Made by a program: the position numbers and the translations under genes. The notes below the pieces were generated by a model. It was given only the letters and a program-made list of their open reading frames with translations, had not been told where the DNA came from and made no database searches. A stretch of 64,000 bases of DNA, taken from Nonomuraea sp. PA05 (GTDB taxonomy: Bacteria; Actinomycetota; Actinomycetes; Streptosporangiales; Streptosporangiaceae). The stretch lies in the NCBI RefSeq assembly GCF_008086045.1, contig NZ_VSEY01000027.1, positions 1 through 64,000 on the forward strand, written 5' to 3'. Below are positions 1 through 8,357 of the stretch, piece after piece; within the stretch, counting starts at the first letter, position 1, and each line of letters opens with the position of its first letter.

Positions 1-120
1 CCCATTACCCCCCCCGCCCCTCCCCCCTCTCCCCCCCCCCGCCCCTCTCCCGTTCGGGGCGGCGGCGGGGCCCCGGCGTCCTCCCCCCCCGGGGACCCCC
101 CCGCCCGCCGCCTCGCGCCG
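1..120. other. C-rich low-complexity sequence at the window edge
   Basis: This stretch is almost wholly runs of C and G and carries no recognisable coding signal. It joins directly to good coding sequence at about 150. It looks like the unreliable end of a contig rather than a biological element, and it hides the 5' part of the first gene. Confidence 0.6.
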
Positions 121-150
121 GGATGCGAGGGGCTGGGGGCCCGGAGGGGG

Positions 151-783
151 GCCCGCCGCTGGTTCCTGCTGGGCAACGACTACATCTGGCCCCGCCTGGT
201 GCACGCCAGCGCCCGCAGGCGGCTGCGCGCGGCGGGCGCGACCGTGGTGGGCGAGCGGTTCGTCCGGTACGGCGAGGCGGTGCGCTGGCTGGGCCGGGTG
301 GCCGGCACCCGCCCCGATGCCCTCCTGCTGACGCTGATCGGCAGCGACCTGGTGGCCTTCAACCGGGCGTTCGCGGCGTCCGGGCTGCGCGCGCTGCGAC
401 TGTGCGGGGCGCTGGAGGAGCACGCCCTGCTGGGCATCGGCGGCGACGCGACCGGCGAGTTGTACGCGTCGATGGGGTACTTCCGCGACCTGCCGACCCC
501 GGCCAGCCTCGGCTTCTCCGAGCGGTACGCGGCCAGGTTCGGCGCGGATGCCCCCATGCTGAACGCCCACGGCCACGGCTGCTACGAGGCCGTGGCGATG
601 CTGGCCGCCCTGTGCGCGCGGGCCGGCTCGCTGGCGGTGCCCGACCTCGACGCCGTCGCCGACGGCACCACGATCACCAGCGCGCGCGGCACGCTGACGC
701 TGCTCGACCGGCAGGTGCGCCAGCCCGTCCACCTCGGCAGGGCCGATGGCCTGGACTTCTTCCTGGAGAAACCTTTTCAGTAG
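151..783 (+). CDS. AmiC/UrtA-like amide- or urea-binding protein, 5' part missing
   Basis: This is the C-terminal two thirds of a periplasmic-binding-fold protein of the branched-chain amide type, as in amide sensor AmiC and urea-binding UrtA. The motif WFLLGNDYIWPR near 160-195 matches the FLVGSDYVFPRT segment of the UrtA at 33014-34222, and a LIGSDLVAFNRAF block follows. A GTG at 199 is internal to the conserved fold, so it is not the true start. The reading frame stays open into the low-complexity sequence upstream, and no start can be placed. It lies 51 bases before an APC permease and an acetamidase/formamidase gene, so it probably senses or binds a short amide. It could be a transport component or a regulator; the missing N-terminus (signal peptide or not) would decide. 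Confidence 0.65.
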   Translation, partial: ARRWFLLGNDYIWPRLVHASARRRLRAAGATVVGERFVRYGEAVRWLGRVAGTRPDALLLTLIGSDLVAFNRAFAASGLRALRLCGALEEHALLGIGGDATGELYASMGYFRDLPTPASLGFSERYAARFGADAPMLNAHGHGCYEAVAMLAALCARAGSLAVPDLDAVADGTTITSARGTLTLLDRQVRQPVHLGRADGLDFFLEKPFQ

Positions 784-834
784 AAAGCTTTGGCTCTAAG
801 GTGCAGAACGCCCCCCAAGCACTAGGAGCCGTAC

Positions 835-2202
835 ATGAGCAGCGTCGAGCAGTTCGGCTACCGCCAGGAGCTTCAGCGCTCCTTAGGCTTCGCCGATCTG
901 ATGATCTATGGCTTGATCTTCATGGTGCCGATCGCCCCGTTCGGCATCTTCGGCAACGTCTTCGCCGTCTCCCACGGGATGGTGGCGCTGGCCTACGTCA
1001 TCGGCCTGGTGGCGATGGCGTTCACCGCGCTGTCGTACGCGCAGATGGCCCGCGCCTTCCCGATGGCCGGGTCGGTCTACACCTACGCCGGGCGCGGCAT
1101 CGCCGCCCCCGTGGGCTTCATCGCCGGCTGGGCGATCCTGCTGGACTACGTCCTGGTGCCCTCGCTGCTCTACCTGGTGGCCAGCGCGGCCATGAGCTCG
1201 TTCGTGCCGGCCATCCCCGTGTGGGGCTGGCTGGTGATCTTCGTGCTGCTCAACACGGTCGTCAACTACCTGGGCATCCAGATGACGGCCAGGATCACCC
1301 GCATCATGCTGGTCGCCGAGCTGGCCGTGCTCGCGATCTTCCTGGTGGTCGGCGGCGTCGCGCTGGCCCAGGGCAAGGCGCAGACCGGCGTGCTCACCCC
1401 GCTCTTCGACTCCTCCTCCTTCACCTGGAGCGTGGTGCTCGCCGCCGCGTCCGTCGCCGTCCTGTCGTTCCTCGGCTTCGACGGCATCTCCACCCTGGCC
1501 GAGGAGAACCGCGAGGACGCCAAGCGGCTCGGCCGCTCCATGGTGGCCGCGCTGGGCGTGGCGGCCGTGCTGTTCGTCGTCCAGACGTGGGTGGCCGCGC
1601 TGCTCACCCCCAACCGGGGCAAGCTGATCGCCGAGGGCGACGCCGCGGGCAGCGCGTTCTACGACACCGCCGCGTTCGCCGGCGGGCAGTGGCTGTCAGT
1701 GCTCACCGCCGTCGCCACCGCCATCGCCTGGGGCTTCGCCAACTCCCTGGTCGCCCAGGCCGCCACCTCCCGCCTGCTGTTCGCGATGGCCCGCGACCGG
1801 CAGCTCCCGCGCTTCCTGTCGGTCGTCGACCCCAAGCACCGGGTGCCCGTCAACGCCACCTTCGCCGTCGCCGCCATCTCACTCATCCTCGGCATCTACA
1901 TGAGCACCAGGGAGAACGGCATCGGCGAGCTGGCCTCGCTGGTCAACTTCGGCGCCATGAGCGCCTTCCTGCTGCTGCACATCGCCGTGGTCGTGCACTA
2001 CCTGATCAGGCAGCGCAGCCGTAACTACTGGGCGCACCTCGTCGCGCCCGTGATCGGCTTCGTCGTCCTGGTGGCCGTCGTCATCAACCAGAACGTCGCG
2101 GCCCAGTGGGTCGGCGGCATCTGGCTGGCACTCGGCCTGCTCGTCCTCGGCGGCTCGTACCTGCTGGGCCGCAGGCCCCAACTACCCTCGGAGGTCAAGT
2201 GA
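835..2202 (+). CDS. APC-superfamily amino acid/amide permease
   Basis: The 455-residue product is a polytopic inner-membrane carrier with about 12 hydrophobic segments. The N-terminal block (LGFADLMIYGLIFMVPIAPF, then the VALAYVIGLVAMAFTALSYAQMA stretch) is typical of the amino acid-polyamine-organocation superfamily. An AGG-rich ribosome site sits about 8 bases before the ATG. Its stop overlaps the GTG start of the acetamidase gene by four bases, so the two are translationally coupled. Amidase linkage suggests that it imports an amide or amino-acid-like nitrogen source. The exact substrate cannot be read from the sequence. Confidence 0.85.
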   Translation: MSSVEQFGYRQELQRSLGFADLMIYGLIFMVPIAPFGIFGNVFAVSHGMVALAYVIGLVAMAFTALSYAQMARAFPMAGSVYTYAGRGIAAPVGFIAGWAILLDYVLVPSLLYLVASAAMSSFVPAIPVWGWLVIFVLLNTVVNYLGIQMTARITRIMLVAELAVLAIFLVVGGVALAQGKAQTGVLTPLFDSSSFTWSVVLAAASVAVLSFLGFDGISTLAEENREDAKRLGRSMVAALGVAAVLFVVQTWVAALLTPNRGKLIAEGDAAGSAFYDTAAFAGGQWLSVLTAVATAIAWGFANSLVAQAATSRLLFAMARDRQLPRFLSVVDPKHRVPVNATFAVAAISLILGIYMSTRENGIGELASLVNFGAMSAFLLLHIAVVVHYLIRQRSRNYWAHLVAPVIGFVVLVAVVINQNVAAQWVGGIWLALGLLVLGGSYLLGRRPQLPSEVK

Positions 2203-3206
2203 ACGTCGTCTCCTTCCGTCCCGAGCCGGAGGAGCTCAGCTACACCTTCGGCGGCCGGCCCGCCCTCGGCAAGGTACGCCCCGGCACCATCCTGGAGCTC
2301 TACACCGAGGACTGCTTCGGCGGGCGCGTCCGGACCGTGGACGACCTGCCGTCCAGAGTGTGCGAGTTCCCCTACCTGAACCCGGTCACCGGCCCCTTCC
2401 ACGTCGAGGGCGCCGAGCCGGGCGACACGCTGGCGCTGCACTTCGTCTCGATCACCCCGGCCAGGGACTGGGCGGTCTCCACGACGTTCCCCCACTTCGG
2501 CGCGCTGACCGGCACCCACACCACCGCCATGCTCCAGCCGCCGCTGGAGGAGCGCGTCTGGCGCTACGACATCGACCTCGACAAGAACGTCGCCGTTTAC
2601 CACGCCCGCAACAGCGACTTCAGCGTGGCACTGCCGCTCGACCCCATGCACGGCACGGTCGGCGTGGCCCCGGGCGCGAACGAGGCCCGTATGACGATCA
2701 CCCCCGACGCGCACGGCGGCAACATGGACACCCCCGAGCTGCGCGCCGGCGTCACCGTCTACCTGGGCGTCAACGTCGAGGGCGGGATGTTCGCCATCGG
2801 CGACGGCCACGGGCTGCAAGGGCACGGCGAGGTGTGCGGGACCGCGGTGGAGTCGGCCATGAACACCGTGGTCGCCGTCGAGCTGATCAAGGGGGTGGCC
2901 ACGCCGTGGCCGCGCCTGGAAGACGACCTGCACCTGATGTCCACCGGGTCGGCCAGGCCGCTGGAGGACGCGTACCGGATCAGCCAGCACGACCTGGTCA
3001 CCTGGACCTCCGAGCTGACCGGCCTGGACACGCTCGACGCCTACCAGCTCGTCAGCCAGGCCGGGCAGGCGCCGGTCGGGAACGTGTGCGACACCAACTA
3101 CACGATGGTCGCCAAACTGCCCAAGGCCTACCTGGGCGAGGCGACGGGCGTGTACGAGTCGGCGCACGCCAGGCTACGCGCGCTCGGTTCCCAGTACACG
3201 AGTTAG
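2199..3206 (+). CDS. Acetamidase/formamidase family amidohydrolase
   Basis: The 335-residue product belongs to the FmdA/AmdA family, cytosolic enzymes that hydrolyse formamide or acetamide to ammonia and the acid. Family blocks seen are the opening FGGRPALGKVRPGTILELYTEDCFGGRV, the LDPMHGTVGVAP segment, the HGGNMDTPELRAGVTVYLGV metal-site region and the GDGHGLQGHGEVCGTAVE motif. I place the start at GTG 2199, four bases inside the permease gene, because conserved sequence begins at once; the frame is open further upstream. With the permease and the AmiC-like protein it forms an amide uptake and deamidation operon, complementing the urea island at 30-39 kb. Confidence 0.9.
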   Translation: MNVVSFRPEPEELSYTFGGRPALGKVRPGTILELYTEDCFGGRVRTVDDLPSRVCEFPYLNPVTGPFHVEGAEPGDTLALHFVSITPARDWAVSTTFPHFGALTGTHTTAMLQPPLEERVWRYDIDLDKNVAVYHARNSDFSVALPLDPMHGTVGVAPGANEARMTITPDAHGGNMDTPELRAGVTVYLGVNVEGGMFAIGDGHGLQGHGEVCGTAVESAMNTVVAVELIKGVATPWPRLEDDLHLMSTGSARPLEDAYRISQHDLVTWTSELTGLDTLDAYQLVSQAGQAPVGNVCDTNYTMVAKLPKAYLGEATGVYESAHARLRALGSQYTS

Positions 3207-3261
3207 TAAACCCTCATGTCGCAGGTCAGGAAGCTGATCATCTTCGTCCTACAGTGGCAGG

Positions 3262-4086
3262 GTGCTCAGGTTGGCCCTGTCTCTCGTCCTGCTCGATCCA
3301 GCCGCCGTCACCGAGGTGTCCCAGCGCAACGTCCCCGTTCCCCGGGTGCTCACCCCTGACGGCGACCGCCTGGGCTACGCGCCGGTCCCGCGCCCCTACA
3401 CGGGGGCGCGGCGGCTGACCGGGGTGCTGCTCGGCCGCGACCCCGTCGCCAAGACGGACGTGTTGTGCGGGGGCACGGTGATCGGCTCGCGCAGCCGCAG
3501 CCTGGTGCTGACGGCGGCGCACTGTCTCTACCACGACGGGCGGTTGCTGGAGCATCTGGCGTTCCTGCCCGGCTTCGACCGGGGCCGGCCGCCGATGGGC
3601 GTCTGGCCTGTCGTGCGCGCGTGGGTGCCCGCCAGATGGCGTGCCCGGCCGTACTCGTCGGAGCTGCTGCCGTACGACGTGGGTCTGGTCGGGGTCGCCA
3701 GCGGCAAGCGCCCGCTGGAGGCCGTCACCGGGCGGGGGCTGTCGCCGATGCGCACCGGCAAGGGCACCGAGCTGCGCGGGCTCGAACTGCTCGGCTACCC
3801 GGCGGGGCGGGGGTATCCGGGCACCAAGATGTACCGGTGCGTGGGCGACGCGGTCGAGGGGGTGACCGAGGAGCCCGGGCTGATGGTCACGCGCAACTGC
3901 CACGCCGCGGCGGGCGGCAGCGGCGGGCCCGCCCTGTACGGCGGGGCGGTGGCGGGGGTCGTGTCGTCGTCCAGCCCGTTGAACGACGCTAAGGGGTACA
4001 CGGTGCTGACCCGGCTGGGGGGAAGGCCGTTCCAGCGGATGTTCGACCGGGCCGACAGGGAGATGCGGCTCAGGCCCGCAGGCTGA
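3262..4086 (+). CDS. Secreted trypsin-like serine protease
   Basis: The 274-residue product has a hydrophobic N-terminal segment (residues 1-16) that looks like a short signal or anchor peptide. A chymotrypsin-fold domain follows with all three catalytic positions: His87 in LTAAHC, Asp139 in LPYDVGLV, and Ser220 in GGSGGP. Four cysteines (65, 88, 193, 213) could form the usual disulfides. The family includes V8/glutamyl-endopeptidase-like and Streptomyces extracellular trypsin-like enzymes. The gene starts at GTG 3262. It stands alone, 55 bases after the acetamidase gene and convergent with the next gene. Its target is unknown. Confidence 0.85.
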   Translation: MLRLALSLVLLDPAAVTEVSQRNVPVPRVLTPDGDRLGYAPVPRPYTGARRLTGVLLGRDPVAKTDVLCGGTVIGSRSRSLVLTAAHCLYHDGRLLEHLAFLPGFDRGRPPMGVWPVVRAWVPARWRARPYSSELLPYDVGLVGVASGKRPLEAVTGRGLSPMRTGKGTELRGLELLGYPAGRGYPGTKMYRCVGDAVEGVTEEPGLMVTRNCHAAAGGSGGPALYGGAVAGVVSSSSPLNDAKGYTVLTRLGGRPFQRMFDRADREMRLRPAG

Positions 4087-4090
4087 CACG

Positions 4091-4132
4091 CTCAGCCGCC
4101 CGCCTGGAGGACTCAGCCGCCTGCCTGGAGGA
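4091..4132. repeat. Two 21-bp tandem copies at the 3' end of the oxidoreductase gene
   Basis: The sequence CTCAGCCGCC(C/T)GCCTGGAGGA occurs twice head to tail with one mismatch. The copy nearer the gene encodes the last residues (LQAGG) and the stop; the second copy repeats these codons and a second stop just downstream. Confidence 0.8.
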
Positions 4133-5003
4133 CGATCTCCTCGCAGAGGGCGTGGGTGGCCAGCGCGTCGGCGGCGTCCACCCGGCGTCCGTCACGCACC
4201 GCCGCCAGGAACTCCAGGCAGACCTGCTCGATCCCGCGCTGCCTGGCGACCGGCACCCAGTCGGGCCGCCGGGCCAGGGTCTCGCCGCCCTGGTAGTCGA
4301 TGACGTCGCCGAGGTTGACCACCCGCCGCTTGGCCCCGTCGCCCATGGCCGCGCAGGTCTCCTCGGACGCGCCGCTCATCCGGTTCATGACGCCGATGGC
4401 GGTGAAGTCGCGGCCGGACAGCTCCAGGACGATGTGCTCGACGAGGCCGTCCCTGACGCGGGTCCTGATCGTGGTGTCGGTGACGGGGCCCGGCGCCAGG
4501 AACCTGAGCGTGTCGGCCACGTGGATGAAGTCGTCGAAGATCGCCTTGCGCGGGGCCTCGGGGTTGTTGTGGCGGTGCTTCTCCATCAGGACGAGGTGCC
4601 GGGGGTGGGCGGCCAGCTCGGCGTACCCGGGGGCGTGGCGGCGGTTGAAGCCGACCATCAGTGACCTGCCCTCCGCCTCCGCCAGGCGGACGAGCTTCTC
4701 CGACTCGGCGAGGGTGTAGGCGATCGGCTTGTCGACGTAGACGTGGATGCCGGCGGCGAGCAGGGGTTCGACGAGCTGGGGGTGGGCGTGGGTGGCCGCG
4801 TGCACGAACGCCGCGTCCACCCCCGCCTTGATCACCTCGTCGACGCTCGTGGAGCGGTTGCCGAGCCGGTAGGTGTCGCCGAGCCGGTGCAGCCGGGCCT
4901 CGTTGCGGGTGCAGAGGTGCAGGTCGAGAGCGGGCTGAGCGGCCAGCACGGGAAGGTAGGCCTTCTCCGCGATGTCGCCCAGACCGATCATGGCTATCTT
5001 CAT
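4113..5003 (-). CDS. Gfo/Idh/MocA-family NAD(P)-dependent oxidoreductase
   Basis: The 296-residue product starts with the dinucleotide-binding Rossmann motif MIGLGDIAEKAYLP. The family EKP-type loop appears as YVDKPIA, with the catalytic-type lysine near residue 94. The frame is open 516 bases further upstream, but ATG 5003 is chosen because the Rossmann motif begins there and it overlaps the preceding gene's stop by four bases. It is the last gene of a probable minus-strand operon with the epimerase-like gene and the small membrane protein gene. Members of this family act on sugars, inositols or related alcohols; the substrate is not evident. Its 3' end is tandemly duplicated. Confidence 0.85.
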   Translation of the reverse strand: MKIAMIGLGDIAEKAYLPVLAAQPALDLHLCTRNEARLHRLGDTYRLGNRSTSVDEVIKAGVDAAFVHAATHAHPQLVEPLLAAGIHVYVDKPIAYTLAESEKLVRLAEAEGRSLMVGFNRRHAPGYAELAAHPRHLVLMEKHRHNNPEAPRKAIFDDFIHVADTLRFLAPGPVTDTTIRTRVRDGLVEHIVLELSGRDFTAIGVMNRMSGASEETCAAMGDGAKRRVVNLGDVIDYQGGETLARRPDWVPVARQRGIEQVCLEFLAAVRDGRRVDAADALATHALCEEIVLQAGG

Positions 5004-5911
5004 CCGACGAGCGTAGCCTTGAGCGCCGCCTCGATCGGGGTAGGCGCGGCGCCGAACGTGCGCTGGAAGGCCGTGGAGTCGAGCACGTACGGCGCGGTGA
5101 ACTGGTAGCGGACGTGCCCGAGCTCGCCCATCATGGGCGAGAACAGCCCGACCGCCCGCATCACCGGCCACGGGATCACCCGCAGCCGGGGCTCGGGGCT
5201 GCCGGTCACGGCGGCCATCCGCCGGGCCATCTCGCGGAAGGTCTGCGGCTCCGCGCTGGGCACGTGCCACGGCCTGCCCCAGGCCCGCTCGTCGGCGCCC
5301 GCCGTGATCATCGCGTCGGCGACGTCCGGCAGGTACGTCCAGGTGTGCGGCACGTCCACCGGCCAGGGCGACATGATCGGCTTGCCCGCCCTGAGCGGCA
5401 CGGTGAAGCGGTCGCCCAGGTAGGACTGGTCGGTGGCGCCGGGGCCGTAGTAGTCGGAGCCGCGGACCTCGGTGGCCCTGATCCGGCCGGCCTCGTGCGC
5501 GGCCAGCGCGTCGGCCCACATCTTGGCGCGGACCTGGAACTTGGGGTCGGGGGAGGAGAGTGGCAGGTCCTCGGTCATCGGGCCGGTGACGGGCCCGTAC
5601 GGGTAGAGGTTGCCGAGCATCACGTACGCGGCGCCGCTCGCCTCCGCGGCGGCCAGGAACGACGCGGCCATCGGCGGCCAGTCGGTGAGCCAGCGGTGGT
5701 ACTTCGGGTTGACGCAGTTGTACAGGACGTCCGCGCCCCGGGTGACCTCGATCAGCTTGGCCTGGTCCGCGACGTCCGCGGCCACCTTGACCGCGCCCGC
5801 GGGGCCGCTGCCCGACCGGGTCACGACGACGACCTCGTGCCCCTGCTCGATGAGCTTGGCGGCCAGGTGACCGCCGACCTGACCCGAACCGACGACAACG
5901 TGCTTACCCAT
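5000..5911 (-). CDS. NAD-dependent epimerase/dehydratase (extended SDR) family protein
   Basis: The 303-residue product begins with the Rossmann motif HVVVGSGQVGGHLA. It carries the NLYPYGPV segment and a SDYYGPGATDQS block typical of atypical extended short-chain dehydrogenases. A canonical YxxxK catalytic pair is not obvious, so it may bind NAD(P) without classic epimerase chemistry. The start at ATG 5911 matches the start of the fold. It sits two bases after the stop of the YrdB-like membrane gene and overlaps the oxidoreductase gene downstream, so the three are likely co-transcribed and possibly controlled by the divergent TetR. Confidence 0.8.
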   Translation of the reverse strand: MGKHVVVGSGQVGGHLAAKLIEQGHEVVVVTRSGSGPAGAVKVAADVADQAKLIEVTRGADVLYNCVNPKYHRWLTDWPPMAASFLAAAEASGAAYVMLGNLYPYGPVTGPMTEDLPLSSPDPKFQVRAKMWADALAAHEAGRIRATEVRGSDYYGPGATDQSYLGDRFTVPLRAGKPIMSPWPVDVPHTWTYLPDVADAMITAGADERAWGRPWHVPSAEPQTFREMARRMAAVTGSPEPRLRVIPWPVMRAVGLFSPMMGELGHVRYQFTAPYVLDSTAFQRTFGAAPTPIEAALKATLVG

Positions 5912-5913
5912 GT

Positions 5914-6267
5914 TCAGACCTCGTTCCAGAAGAAGCGGAGAACCGCGTTGAGGATGAAGAGTGCGTAGAAGACCACAGCGGAGGTGACCAGCCCGGAAGC
6001 ATAGAGCGCCAGGGCGCCGCCGCCGAACCAGAGGATCTCCAGCGCGGCGCGGGCCAGGCCGGTGAGCGGGTACGTGGCGTTCGCGCCGCCGTTCGCCCCG
6101 AACAGTGCCCACGCCGCGATGAACAGCGCCGGGCCGCCGAGCCCCGCCAGCAGCTTGACGCCCCAGTTGGGGCTGACCGTGAAGCCCCAGTAGGCGACGG
6201 AGGCCAGCACGCCGAGCTCCAGGAGGAACATCAGCAACATGTTGGCGTGCTTGGCGAGGGTGAGCAT
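5914..6267 (-). CDS. YrdB/DUF2568-family small membrane protein
   Basis: The 117-residue protein has four predicted hydrophobic segments, with the family-like opening ANMLLMFLLELGVLASVAYWG and a C-terminal AVVFYALFILNAVLRFFW helix. Start ATG 6267 is preceded by a GGAGG ribosome site; the frame extends upstream into the operator region but without such a site. It is the first gene of a three-gene minus-strand operon, directly facing a divergent TetR gene across three palindromic operator-like sites. Function of the family is unknown. Confidence 0.75.
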   Translation of the reverse strand: MLTLAKHANMLLMFLLELGVLASVAYWGFTVSPNWGVKLLAGLGGPALFIAAWALFGANGGANATYPLTGLARAALEILWFGGGALALYASGLVTSAVVFYALFILNAVLRFFWNEV

Positions 6268-6299
6268 CGGGGCCTCCGGCTGAGGGGTGTTTCGCTTAC

Positions 6300-6367
6300 G
6301 AGAGCAATGCTCTCTCAAAAGAGCAGTGTTCGTCAAGAGCAGTGCTCTCGTTTTTTCTCAGTGCTCT
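6300..6367. promoter_or_regulatory. Cluster of palindromic TetR-type operator sites
   Basis: Four related sites lie in the divergent intergenic region. GAGAGCAATGCTCTC at 6300-6314 is a perfect 7-1-7 palindrome. AGAGCAGTGCTCT at 6336-6348 is a perfect 6-1-6 palindrome. GAGCAGTGTTC at 6321-6331 is imperfect, and CAGTGCTCT at 6359-6367 is a half site next to the TetR gene. They probably bind the TetR product of 6383-7075 and control both directions. Confidence 0.75.
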
Positions 6368-6382
6368 GCTAACCTGCTGTGC

Positions 6383-7075
6383 ATGACAGCCAGCCGCACC
6401 GCCAGAGAACGCGTCAGGGCCGAGCTCACCAAGGAGATCACCGACATCGCGCGCCGCCAGCTCGCCACCGAGGGAGCCGGCGGCCTGTCCCTGCGCGCGG
6501 TGGCCCGCGAGATGGGCATGGTCTCCTCGGCCATCTACCGCTACTTCCCGAGCCGCGACGACCTGCTCACCGCGCTGATCATCGACAGCTACAACGCGCT
6601 CGGGGCGGCCGTCGAACACGCCGAGGCCACCAGCCCGCGAGAGGACCACCTCGGGCGCTGGCTGGCCGCCTGCCACGCCGTGCGCGACTGGGGAGTCGCA
6701 CATCCCCACGAGTACGCGCTGATCTACGGCTCCCCCGTCCCCGGCTACCAGGCGCCCCAGGACACGATCGAGGCCCGCCTGCGCGACGTGGCCGTGCTGG
6801 GCCGCATCATGTCCGACGCCTGGGAGGCGGGGGCGGTGCGGGCGGCGGCGGACCCGCTGCCGGAGGAGCTGGAAGCGGACGTGGCCGGGTTCCGCGAGCT
6901 GATGCCCGGCGTGCCCGACCACGTGATCTGGCGGGCGCTCACGGCGTGGACGGCCTTGTACGGGTGGGTCAACTTCGAGGTGTTCGGCCAGTTCAACAAC
7001 ACGATCGAGAACCGGCCCCGCGCGTTCACGCACAGCATGCGGCTGGCGGCGGGCACGATCGGACTTGCTCAGTAA
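6383..7075 (+). CDS. TetR/AcrR-family transcriptional regulator
   Basis: The 230-residue product has an N-terminal helix-turn-helix domain (about residues 8-55: TKEITDIARRQLATEGAGG, then VAREMGMVSSAIYRYFPSRDDLL) and a C-terminal ligand domain of the WHG type (RALTAWTALYGWVNFEVFGQ near the end). ATG 6383 is chosen because the HTH domain follows at normal spacing and it lies just after the operator cluster; the frame is open upstream through the operators. It likely represses itself and the divergent three-gene operon. The inducer is unknown. Confidence 0.88.
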   Translation: MTASRTARERVRAELTKEITDIARRQLATEGAGGLSLRAVAREMGMVSSAIYRYFPSRDDLLTALIIDSYNALGAAVEHAEATSPREDHLGRWLAACHAVRDWGVAHPHEYALIYGSPVPGYQAPQDTIEARLRDVAVLGRIMSDAWEAGAVRAAADPLPEELEADVAGFRELMPGVPDHVIWRALTAWTALYGWVNFEVFGQFNNTIENRPRAFTHSMRLAAGTIGLAQ

Positions 7076-7099
7076 GACTTACTAAGTTTTACTGAATAC
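7071..7099. promoter_or_regulatory. AGTAA-type inverted repeats before the PadR gene
   Basis: AGTAAGACTTACT at 7071-7083 is a perfect 6-1-6 palindrome that overlaps the stop of the TetR gene, and a similar TAAGTTTTACTGAA follows before the ATG at 7100. AT-rich dyads of this kind are usual PadR binding sites, so autoregulation of the next gene is likely. Confidence 0.6.
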
Positions 7100-7423
7100 A
7101 TGGCTCGCAAGACGCAGGGGCTCGGGCGCTTCACCGATGTGGCGCTGCTCGTGCTCATCAGCCTCGCCGAGGGGCAGAAACACGGATACCGGATGATCAG
7201 CGATATCGAGGAGTTCTCGGGCACTTCGCTGGAGCCGGGGACGCTCTACGGAGCGCTGATGCGGCTGGAGGAACGCGGCTGGATCGAGCCGGTCGAGTCG
7301 GCGGAGCGGCGCAAGCCGTACCGGATCACCGACGGCGGGCGTGACGCGCTGCGGGAGCAGCTCGCCACGCTGCGCCGGGTGGAGCAGGCGGGGGTGCGGC
7401 GGATGGCTTGGGGGCAGGCATGA
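7100..7423 (+). CDS. PadR-family transcriptional regulator
   Basis: The 107-residue protein is a winged-helix regulator of the short PadR-s2 type. It shows DVALLVLISLAEGQKHGYRM, the LEPGTLYGALMRLEERGWIE recognition region and RRKPYRITDGG of the wing. Its stop overlaps the ATG of a membrane-protein gene by four bases, a common PadR arrangement in actinobacteria in which the regulator controls the membrane protein. An inverted repeat just upstream suggests autoregulation. Confidence 0.9.
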   Translation: MARKTQGLGRFTDVALLVLISLAEGQKHGYRMISDIEEFSGTSLEPGTLYGALMRLEERGWIEPVESAERRKPYRITDGGRDALREQLATLRRVEQAGVRRMAWGQA

Positions 7424-8340
7424 TGCGAAAGCATCGGTTGAGTGCGGGCGTGATGCCGGCGATCGCGGAGGCCGTGCTGCGCCTCTACCCGAAGGTCTGG
7501 CGCGAGCGTTACGGCGAGGAGGTCGCCGACCTGGTCGCCTCCCGCCCCGTACGGCTGCGCACCGTGGCCGACCTGCTCACCGGCGCGGCCGACGCGTGGC
7601 TGCACCGCCGCCGCATCCCGGGCGCCCAGCCGATGCGGCTGCCCCTCTGGGCGATCCTCGTCGCCGCCTCCTACGCCCTGTGGATGTTGTGGAACCCCGC
7701 CGTCCGCGACGCGGCCGCCCTCTCGTTCTCGATGGAGCAGGCCACCGAGGTCGGCTGGCTGTTCAGAGCCGCCATGACCTGCTTCGCCGGAGCGGGCGCG
7801 ATGGCCCTGCTGGCGCCGTGGCAGCTCGGCATCGCCGCCCGCGCCGCGCACAGGCGGGCGCCCTACGGCGCGGCGGCGCGGGCGACCGGGCGGCGGGTGC
7901 TGCTGACGGCGCTCGCCGTGGCCGTCCCGATCGTGCTCGTCCTGCTCAGCTATCTCAGCTTCGGGCTGGACACGGCGCCGCCCCTCCCCGCGCTCGGCGA
8001 CGCCATGGTGGGCGGCTTCTTCGTCCCGACGCTCATGACGCTGGTCCTGCCGCTTCCGCTGGCCGCCGCCGCCTCGCCCGTGATGGCGAGCGCCGTGCGG
8101 GCCGCAGGGAAGTCGCTGGCGGTGGCGGCCATCATGAACGCGATCGGGTGGACGGCGGTGGCGGCGCTGATGGCGTCCGGGCTGTGGCAGGTGTCGCCGT
8201 GGTTCGTGCCGGCGGTGGCGGCCAGCGCGGTGCTGAGCAGCGGGATGGCGGCGCTGGTGGCGGGGGCCGTGCTCAGGCGATCCCCGGACGACCCTGTCGC
8301 GCTGACCGGACATCCGACGCTCGGCCCGACCCGCGTCTGA
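7420..8340 (+). CDS. PadR-linked integral membrane protein
   Basis: The 306-residue protein has a short cytosolic head with the motif LRLYPKVWRERYGEEVADLV, seen in many PadR-partner membrane proteins. Six or so hydrophobic segments follow (for example LPLWAILVAASYALWMLW and LLTALAVAVPIVLVLLSYLSF). Start ATG 7420 overlaps the PadR stop (ATGA); a second ATG follows at once. No enzyme or transporter motif is visible. A role in membrane homeostasis or export is possible but not shown. Confidence 0.7.
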   Translation: MMRKHRLSAGVMPAIAEAVLRLYPKVWRERYGEEVADLVASRPVRLRTVADLLTGAADAWLHRRRIPGAQPMRLPLWAILVAASYALWMLWNPAVRDAAALSFSMEQATEVGWLFRAAMTCFAGAGAMALLAPWQLGIAARAAHRRAPYGAAARATGRRVLLTALAVAVPIVLVLLSYLSFGLDTAPPLPALGDAMVGGFFVPTLMTLVLPLPLAAAASPVMASAVRAAGKSLAVAAIMNAIGWTAVAALMASGLWQVSPWFVPAVAASAVLSSGMAALVAGAVLRRSPDDPVALTGHPTLGPTRV

Positions 8341-8357
8341 GTGACGCCCGGCGGGCC

